NCBI GenBank assembly: GCA_050010255.1
Contig: JBEKLJ010000125.1
Location: 1-10,254 of the forward strand
Length of the DNA stretch: 10,254 bases
Direction of reading: 5' to 3'
Source of the DNA: JBEKLJ01 sp050010255
GTDB taxonomy: Bacteria; Acidobacteriota; Terriglobia; Bryobacterales; Bryobacteraceae
Position 1 is the first letter of the stretch; every line of letters starts with the position of its first letter. Below the pieces are notes generated by a model. The model searched no databases and was not told the DNA's origin. It saw nothing but the letters and a program-made list of their open reading frames with translations. The position numbers were made by a program, and so were the translations under genes. This document shows, piece after piece, positions 5,993-10,254 of the stretch.

Positions 5993-6041
5993 GGCGCGCC
6001 CGCGGCGTGCACCGGGCCGAGGGCCTTCGCGGCGCGCCCGC
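5993..6041. repeat. Short direct repeat in the tadA/ABC-operon intergenic region
   Basis: The 11-mer GGCGCGCCCGC occurs at 5993-6003 and again at 6031-6041, 38 bases apart start to start, in the gap between the divergent genes. In GC-rich DNA this may be chance, but the position would suit a regulator binding site. Confidence 0.25.
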
Positions 6042-6081
6042 AGCCGGCCGATTCCCGGGCGAGCCGCCGCCAGACGTTCGG

Positions 6082-6087
6082 TAGAAT
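6082..6087 (+). promoter_or_regulatory. Candidate -10 element of the ABC operon, possibly giving a leaderless mRNA
   Basis: TAGAAT (6082-6087) matches the -10 consensus at five of six positions. It is followed by seven bases and then ATG at 6095, the spacing seen for leaderless transcripts in several phyla. No -35 hexamer is visible at the expected distance, and neither ATG (6086, 6095) has a Shine-Dalgarno sequence. Confidence 0.3.
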
Positions 6088-7255
6088 GGATTCAATGCTA
6101 CGGTTCGTCTCGCTGATGTTCAAGAACAGTTGGCGAAACCGGCGCCGGACGGCGTTGACGGTGGTTAGCACCGGGATCTCCCTGTGCCTGCTGGGCGTGC
6201 TGCTGGCCGTTTACGCGGCCTTCTATTTCGCGAAGCCGTCGGCGTACCAAGCCTTGCGGCTGGTGACGCGCAACCGCGTCTCGCTGGCTGTCTCGATGCC
6301 GATGTACTACCGCGACAAGATCCGCTCGATCCGCGGCGTGCGGGAGGTGGGGATATTGCAGTGGTTCGGCGGGGCCTACAAGGACAGCCGCGATCCCAAC
6401 AACTTCTTTGCGCGCATGGCGATCGAGCCCGAGAGCCTCTTCATCCTGCGCGGTGAGATGAGCGTTCCCGAGGACCAGAAGAAGACCTTCCTGCAGGACC
6501 GGACCGGGTGCCTGGTGGGACGGATGCTGGCCGACCGGCTGAACTTCAAGCCGGGCGACCGGATCACCCTGGTCGGTGACATCTTCCCGGTGACGCTGGA
6601 GCTGACGGTGCGTGCCATCTTTGACGCCCCCGAGAACGCCGAGGTCCTTTACTTCCACTGGAAGTACCTGGAAGAGAGCATCTCGCGCGGGCGGGGCTCG
6701 ATGGTCGGCGCTTTCAGCATCCTGGCCGACAGCCCCGAATCGGCGCCCCGCATCGCCCGCGACGTCGATGCAACGTTCCGCAACACGTCGTTCGAGACCA
6801 AGACCGAGTCCGAGCAACAGTTCGGACTGAGCTTTCTCTCGTTTCTGGGCAACGTGAAGGCGTTCCTGCTGAGCATCTGCGCCGCCGTGACCTTCACCAT
6901 CCTGCTGGTTTCGGCGAACACGATGGCCATGTCGGTGCGCGAGCGGATCCAGGAGGTTGGGATCCTGAAGACGCTCGGCTTCACCACCGGAGAGGTGACG
7001 GGCATCATCCTCGGGGAGGCGGTGATCATCTCGCTGGCGGGGGGCGCGCTGGGGCTGCTGCTGGCGAGCGGCCTGTGCGTCCTGGTGCGGATGGGTCCGA
7101 TCGGCTTCGACCTGTTTCGGCACCTGGCGATCCAGCCGCGGACGGCGGGGCTGTGCCTGGGGCTGGCGGTGCTGATCGGCGTGGCCAGCTCTGTGGTTCC
7201 CGCGCTGGCGGCGGCGCGCACCTCGATCGTGAATGCCGTGCGGCACGCCGGCTAG
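6086..7255 (+). CDS. ABC transporter permease, FtsX/MacB type, subunit 1
   Basis: An inner-membrane subunit of an ABC exporter, 389 residues. Topology is typical of the FtsX/MacB family: one membrane helix near the N-terminus (about 23-48), a large periplasmic domain (about 50-255), then three helices (about 256-283, 305-336, 352-375). Around 284-300, SVRERIQEVGILKTLGFT is the conserved cytoplasmic coupling segment that contacts the ATPase. The N-terminus has the family's basic cluster (NSWRNRRRTALTVVS). The end, AARTSIVNAVRHAG, is the usual short cytoplasmic tail. A second permease follows after nine bases, so the two probably form a heterodimer. The start is uncertain: ATG 6086 is the outermost, ATG 6095 fits a leaderless message, and neither has a ribosome binding site. 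A longer open frame back to 5759 lies antisense to tadA and shows no family likeness. Confidence 0.9.
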   Translation: MDSMLRFVSLMFKNSWRNRRRTALTVVSTGISLCLLGVLLAVYAAFYFAKPSAYQALRLVTRNRVSLAVSMPMYYRDKIRSIRGVREVGILQWFGGAYKDSRDPNNFFARMAIEPESLFILRGEMSVPEDQKKTFLQDRTGCLVGRMLADRLNFKPGDRITLVGDIFPVTLELTVRAIFDAPENAEVLYFHWKYLEESISRGRGSMVGAFSILADSPESAPRIARDVDATFRNTSFETKTESEQQFGLSFLSFLGNVKAFLLSICAAVTFTILLVSANTMAMSVRERIQEVGILKTLGFTTGEVTGIILGEAVIISLAGGALGLLLASGLCVLVRMGPIGFDLFRHLAIQPRTAGLCLGLAVLIGVASSVVPALAAARTSIVNAVRHAG

Positions 7256-7264
7256 GAGCAGCTC

Positions 7265-8434
7265 ATGGCAGCGATCCCCATCTCCTACAACCTGCGCAAC
7301 CTGGTGGTCCGGAAGACGACCACCATCATGACCGCGCTGGGCATCGCGCTGACGGTCGCGGTCTTGCTGGCGATCCTGGCGCTGGTCCACGGCCTGGATA
7401 CGGCCTTCGCAGCCTCCGGCCACCCGCTCAACGTGCTCGTCCTGCGGAAGGGGTCCGACTCCGAGCTGGCGAGCAACTTCCTCCGCACCGCCTATCAGGA
7501 CCTGCGGCCCAAGCCGGGCATTGCGCGCGGCCGCGGGGGCGAACCGCTGGCCTCGCTGGAGCTCGTCACCGTGATCAACCTGCCGAGCCGAAGCAATCCG
7601 GACGGGATGAACGTGACGCTGCGCGGGCTATCCGGGGCGGGGATCGAGATGCGGGACCAGGTGAGGCTCGCTCAAGGGCGCTGGTTCGAGAGCGGCCAGC
7701 GCGAGGTGGTGGTCGGGCGTTCGATCACCGGCCGGTTCCCGGGGGCGGCGCTAGGCCGCACGATCCGCTTCGGCCGCGGCGACTGGCGCGTGGTCGGCAT
7801 CATGGACGCCGGTCAAACCGCATCCAACAGCGAGATCTTCGGCGACGTGGACGAGGTGAGCGCCGACTTCAACCGCTCCTCGGTGTTGAGCTCGGCGCTG
7901 GTCCGCGCCACCGACGCGGTGGCCGTGCGCGCGCTCATCCGCGACATCAACGACGACCGCCGGCTGAACTGTTCGGCGCAGACCGAGAGGGCCTACTACG
8001 AACAACAGACCAACTCGGGCAAGCCGGTGCAGTACGTCGGACTGATGGTGGCCATCATCATGGCCGTGGGCAGCAGCTTCGCCGCGATGAACACCATGTA
8101 CGCGGCCGTCTCCCGGCGCGCGCGCGAGATCGGCACCCTGCGCGTGCTGGGTTTCTCGCGCGCCAGCATCCTGCTCAGCTTCTTCCTGGAGTCGCTGCTG
8201 CTATCGGCCGCCGGCGGCGTGCTCGGCTGCCTGCTGGTGCTTCCGCTGAACGGCATGACGGCCGGCATAGGCAACCTCGTCACTTTCAGCGAGATCGCCT
8301 TCGATTTCCGCGTCAGCCCGTCGATCATCGCGGCCGGCGTGGGGTTCGCGCTGCTCATGGGCGCGCTCGGCGGCGTGTTCCCGGCGCGGATGGCGGCCAA
8401 GAAAGAGATCCTCAACGCATTGCGCGAGGGATAA
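7265..8434 (+). CDS. ABC transporter permease, FtsX/MacB type, subunit 2
   Basis: The second permease has 389 residues but diverges strongly from subunit 1 in its periplasmic part. Helices are at about 18-43, 257-283, 301-328 and 352-375, with a periplasmic domain at about 45-255. The coupling segment SRRAREIGTLRVLGFSRAS (283-301) and the tail ARMAAKKEILNALREG identify the family. The periplasmic domain includes LAQGRWFESGQREVVVG and WRVVGIMDAGQ, typical of the MacB-like core domain. The start is secure: AGGAG at 7254-7258 overlaps the TAG stop of subunit 1 and lies six bases before the ATG. It probably pairs with subunit 1 and the ATPase begun at 9780. Substrate cannot be read from the sequence. 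Confidence 0.93.
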   Translation: MAAIPISYNLRNLVVRKTTTIMTALGIALTVAVLLAILALVHGLDTAFAASGHPLNVLVLRKGSDSELASNFLRTAYQDLRPKPGIARGRGGEPLASLELVTVINLPSRSNPDGMNVTLRGLSGAGIEMRDQVRLAQGRWFESGQREVVVGRSITGRFPGAALGRTIRFGRGDWRVVGIMDAGQTASNSEIFGDVDEVSADFNRSSVLSSALVRATDAVAVRALIRDINDDRRLNCSAQTERAYYEQQTNSGKPVQYVGLMVAIIMAVGSSFAAMNTMYAAVSRRAREIGTLRVLGFSRASILLSFFLESLLLSAAGGVLGCLLVLPLNGMTAGIGNLVTFSEIAFDFRVSPSIIAAGVGFALLMGALGGVFPARMAAKKEILNALREG

Positions 8435-8446
8435 GGAGAGCGTTAC

Positions 8447-9778
8447 ATGGCCAGCGACCTCAGCAATCTGCGCATCGACCGCGAGGAGCGGCAGGACCAG
8501 GCGCGGCGGCCCGTCCTGCCGTGGATCGCCGCGGGCGCACTCCTCGTCGTCCTGCTTGTGGCGGGTTTTCTGGTCTATCAGCACTCCAGCAGCACGATCG
8601 AGGTCGAGACGACGCGGGTGACAGCGGCGAGCGCCTCCGCCTCCGGGCCGGGCGTCATCCTGAACGCGACCGGCTACATCGTGGCGGCGCACAAGATCGA
8701 GGTCAGCGCGAAGGTCGTCGGCAGGGTGGCCTGGATCGGGGTGGACAAGGGCGACCGCGTCCGGCAGGGCCAGGTGATCGTGCGGCTGGAGGACGAAGAG
8801 TACCGCGCGCAACTGGAGCAGGCGCGCGGGCAGCTCGCCTCGATGGAGGCGCATCTGCGGGAGCTGGAGGCCGGATCGCGGCCCGAGGAGATCGCCCAGG
8901 CCAGCGCGGACGTCGAGCAGGCGCGCGCCGACCTGCTCAATGCGCGCCTCACGCTCAACCGCACCCGGCAACTGGTTGGCGAAGGCGTGCTCTCCAAGCA
9001 GGCGCTGGATGACGCCCAGGCGCGCTACGACGCGCAGGTGGCCCGGGTAGCCTCGCTCGAGAAGCGCTTCGAGCTGGTTCGGCTCGGCCCGCGGCAGGAG
9101 GAGACCGACCAGGCGCGCGGCCAGGTGCGGCAAGCGCGCGGCGCGGTGCAGTTCTTCGAGACGCAGCTCGCCAATACGGTGATCCACGCCCCGGTCAGCG
9201 GCACCATCCTGGAGCGCGCCGTCGAGCGGGGCGAGTTCGTCACCACCAGCTTCGTCGGCGAGCGCGGCGCCAAGGGATACGTGGTGTCGCTCGCCGACCT
9301 GAACGACCTCGAGGTCGAGCTCGACATCAGCCAGAACGACTTCGCCAAGCTCGGCCCGCGCCAGCGCGGCTGGGTGACCACCGACGCTTACCCCGACCGC
9401 CGCTACGACGGCTACATCCGCCAGATCTCCCCCGAGGCGAACCGGCAGAAGGCCACTGTGCAGGTGAAAGTGAAGATCGTGCAGCCGGACGACTACCTGC
9501 GGCCGGACATGAACGCTAGCGTCGCCTTCTACTCCGAGGAGAGGGCGGAGGCCGGCGCCCCGGCCCGCCGCATCGTCGTGGTGCCGGCCGCGGCAGTGCG
9601 CGATGGCGCGGTCTTCGTGGTGCTCGACGGCAGGGCGGTACGCCGCGTGGTGAAGACCGGCGGGACCACCGCGCAGGGCGTCCGCGTCGAAGAGGGCCTG
9701 CTCGGGGGCGAAGACCTGATCGCGAATCCGCCGGCAACGCTTAAGGACGGCGACCGGGTCCGGTCAAGGAAGACATGA
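8447..9778 (+). CDS. Periplasmic adaptor (membrane fusion protein, HlyD/MacA type) of the ABC exporter
   Basis: This 443-residue protein is anchored in the inner membrane and bridges the ABC permeases to an outer-membrane channel. A cytoplasmic N-terminus (1-24) precedes one membrane helix (about 25-45). The first half of the lipoyl domain is at about 75-113 (KVVGRVAWIGVDKGDRVRQG). A long alpha-helical hairpin, about 114-243, contains two related segments: SRPEEIAQASADVEQAR (144-160) and PRQEETDQARGQVRQAR (215-231). The second lipoyl half begins at TVIHAPVSGTILERAVERGE. A beta-barrel and membrane-proximal domain follow, with RQISPEANRQKATVQVKV and LRPDMNASVAF being family-typical. The start is supported by AAGGAG eight bases upstream. 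No TolC-type gene lies in the window, so the channel is downstream or elsewhere. It ends one base before the ATPase ATG. Confidence 0.95.
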   Translation: MASDLSNLRIDREERQDQARRPVLPWIAAGALLVVLLVAGFLVYQHSSSTIEVETTRVTAASASASGPGVILNATGYIVAAHKIEVSAKVVGRVAWIGVDKGDRVRQGQVIVRLEDEEYRAQLEQARGQLASMEAHLRELEAGSRPEEIAQASADVEQARADLLNARLTLNRTRQLVGEGVLSKQALDDAQARYDAQVARVASLEKRFELVRLGPRQEETDQARGQVRQARGAVQFFETQLANTVIHAPVSGTILERAVERGEFVTTSFVGERGAKGYVVSLADLNDLEVELDISQNDFAKLGPRQRGWVTTDAYPDRRYDGYIRQISPEANRQKATVQVKVKIVQPDDYLRPDMNASVAFYSEERAEAGAPARRIVVVPAAAVRDGAVFVVLDGRAVRRVVKTGGTTAQGVRVEEGLLGGEDLIANPPATLKDGDRVRSRKT

Positions 9779-9779
9779 G

Positions 9780-10254
9780 ATGAGTGAGACCGTCATCGAA
9801 ACCCTGAATCTCGACAAGCAGTTCGGCCACGACGGCCTGCGGGTGATGGCGCTGCGCGGCATCAACCTGAAAGTGAAGCGCGGCGAGTTCATCGCGCTGA
9901 TGGGGCCGTCCGGCTCCGGCAAGTCCACCTTGCTGCACCTGATCGCGGCCATGGACCGCCCCAGCGCCGGGCAGGTGGCCGTGCTCGGCCAGGAGCTGGG
10001 CCGCCTGAACGACCGCCAACTGGCGCGCTGGCGCAACCAGCACATCGGTTTCGTCTTCCAGGCCTTCAACCTGATTCCCGTGCTGACGGCGCTGGAGAAC
10101 GTCGAGCTGCCCCTCAAGCTGACGCGCCTGAAGAAGCGGGACCGCATCGAGCACGCCCTGACGGCGCTGAAGCTGGTGGGACTGGAGGACCGCGTCGATC
10201 ACCTTCCGCGGCAGCTCTCCGGCGGCGAGGAGCAGCGGGTCGCCATGGCGCGCG
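9780..10254 (+). CDS. ABC transporter ATP-binding protein, LolD/MacB type (3' end outside the window)
   Basis: The first 158 residues of the ATPase that should power this exporter. Walker A is GPSGSGKST at 42-50, the Q-loop Gln is Q94 in FVFQAFNLIP, and the signature is LSGGE at 146-150 within LSGGEEQRVAMAR. The signature region has Glu-Glu-Gln where Gln-Gln-Gln or Glu-Gln-Gln is usual, a mild variation. Spacing and the FNLIPVLTALENVELPL stretch are those of the LolD/MacB/FtsE-type ATPases that pair with FtsX-fold permeases. Walker B, the D-loop and the H-loop lie past the right edge. The ATG at 9780 starts one base after the adaptor stop, with AAGGA nine bases upstream, so translation is probably coupled. 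Another ABC subfamily is very unlikely given the neighbours. Confidence 0.95.
   Translation, partial: MSETVIETLNLDKQFGHDGLRVMALRGINLKVKRGEFIALMGPSGSGKSTLLHLIAAMDRPSAGQVAVLGQELGRLNDRQLARWRNQHIGFVFQAFNLIPVLTALENVELPLKLTRLKKRDRIEHALTALKLVGLEDRVDHLPRQLSGGEEQRVAMAR

Noticed and set aside
5759..6085. N-terminal extension of permease 1
   Set aside because: It lies antisense to tadA and through the intergenic gap, is Arg/Pro-rich, and permeases of this family start just before the first membrane helix.
6098..7423. Minus-strand open frame of 441 codons
   Set aside because: It is antisense to permease 1, very rich in Gln, His, Arg and Asp, and has no recognisable domain.
7075..9012. Plus-strand open frame of 645 codons
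   Set aside because: It is out of frame with both permeases and the adaptor, which have clear motifs and ribosome binding sites; its Gly/Arg/Ala-rich composition is that of a shadow frame.
8201..9187. Minus-strand open frame of 328 codons
   Set aside because: It is antisense to permease 2 and the adaptor, with composition typical of a GC-rich shadow frame.

Overview
The window is about 10 kb of GC-rich bacterial chromosome, densely packed with genes on both strands. No rRNA, tRNA, insertion sequence or CRISPR array could be seen. Protein content, high GC third positions and the style of several genes (TadE/TadG-like pair with a VWA domain, a URO-D-like protein with a twin-arginine N-terminus, FtsX-type ABC permeases) suggest Acidobacteriota, perhaps the Bryobacter/Solibacter group. 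That placement is inference from gene style, not a proven match.

Layout, left to right. (1) 1-2277, plus strand: the 3' end of a TadE-like gene and a complete TadG-like protein with a von Willebrand A domain, closed by a strong intrinsic terminator at 2313-2339. (2) 2414-3913, minus strand: a two-gene unit, first a membrane-anchored TlpA-like thioredoxin (3913-3386), then a URO-D/methyltransferase-superfamily protein with a Tat-like leader (3361-2414). (3) 4028-5464, plus strand: a compact pterin operon of two different 6-pyruvoyltetrahydropterin synthase/QueD-family proteins followed by GTP cyclohydrolase I (folE), all three overlapping. (4) 5957-5508, minus strand: tadA, the tRNA adenosine deaminase, convergent with folE; a long inverted repeat lies at the junction. 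(5) 6086-10254, plus strand: an ABC export operon of two FtsX/MacB-type permeases, a periplasmic adaptor (membrane fusion protein) and an ATPase that runs off the right edge.

How the genes work together. FolE makes 7,8-dihydroneopterin triphosphate from GTP, the substrate of the PTPS/QueD family, so the three pterin genes form a short pathway branch; which end product (queuosine precursor, tetrahydrobiopterin or folate) is not settled here because no downstream gene is present. The ABC genes should form one tripartite exporter or efflux complex: ATPase, two permease subunits and an adaptor reaching through the periplasm. The TlpA/URO-D-like pair may act outside the cytoplasm if the Tat leader is real.

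Most of the window is ordinary housekeeping and transport. The points most worth a second look are the Tat-like leader and altered metal motif of the URO-D-like protein, the tandem PTPS paralogs of which one has Ser where the catalytic Cys is expected, the hairpin covering the URO-D ribosome binding site, and the palindrome between folE and tadA. I found no convincing evidence of a wholly new system.
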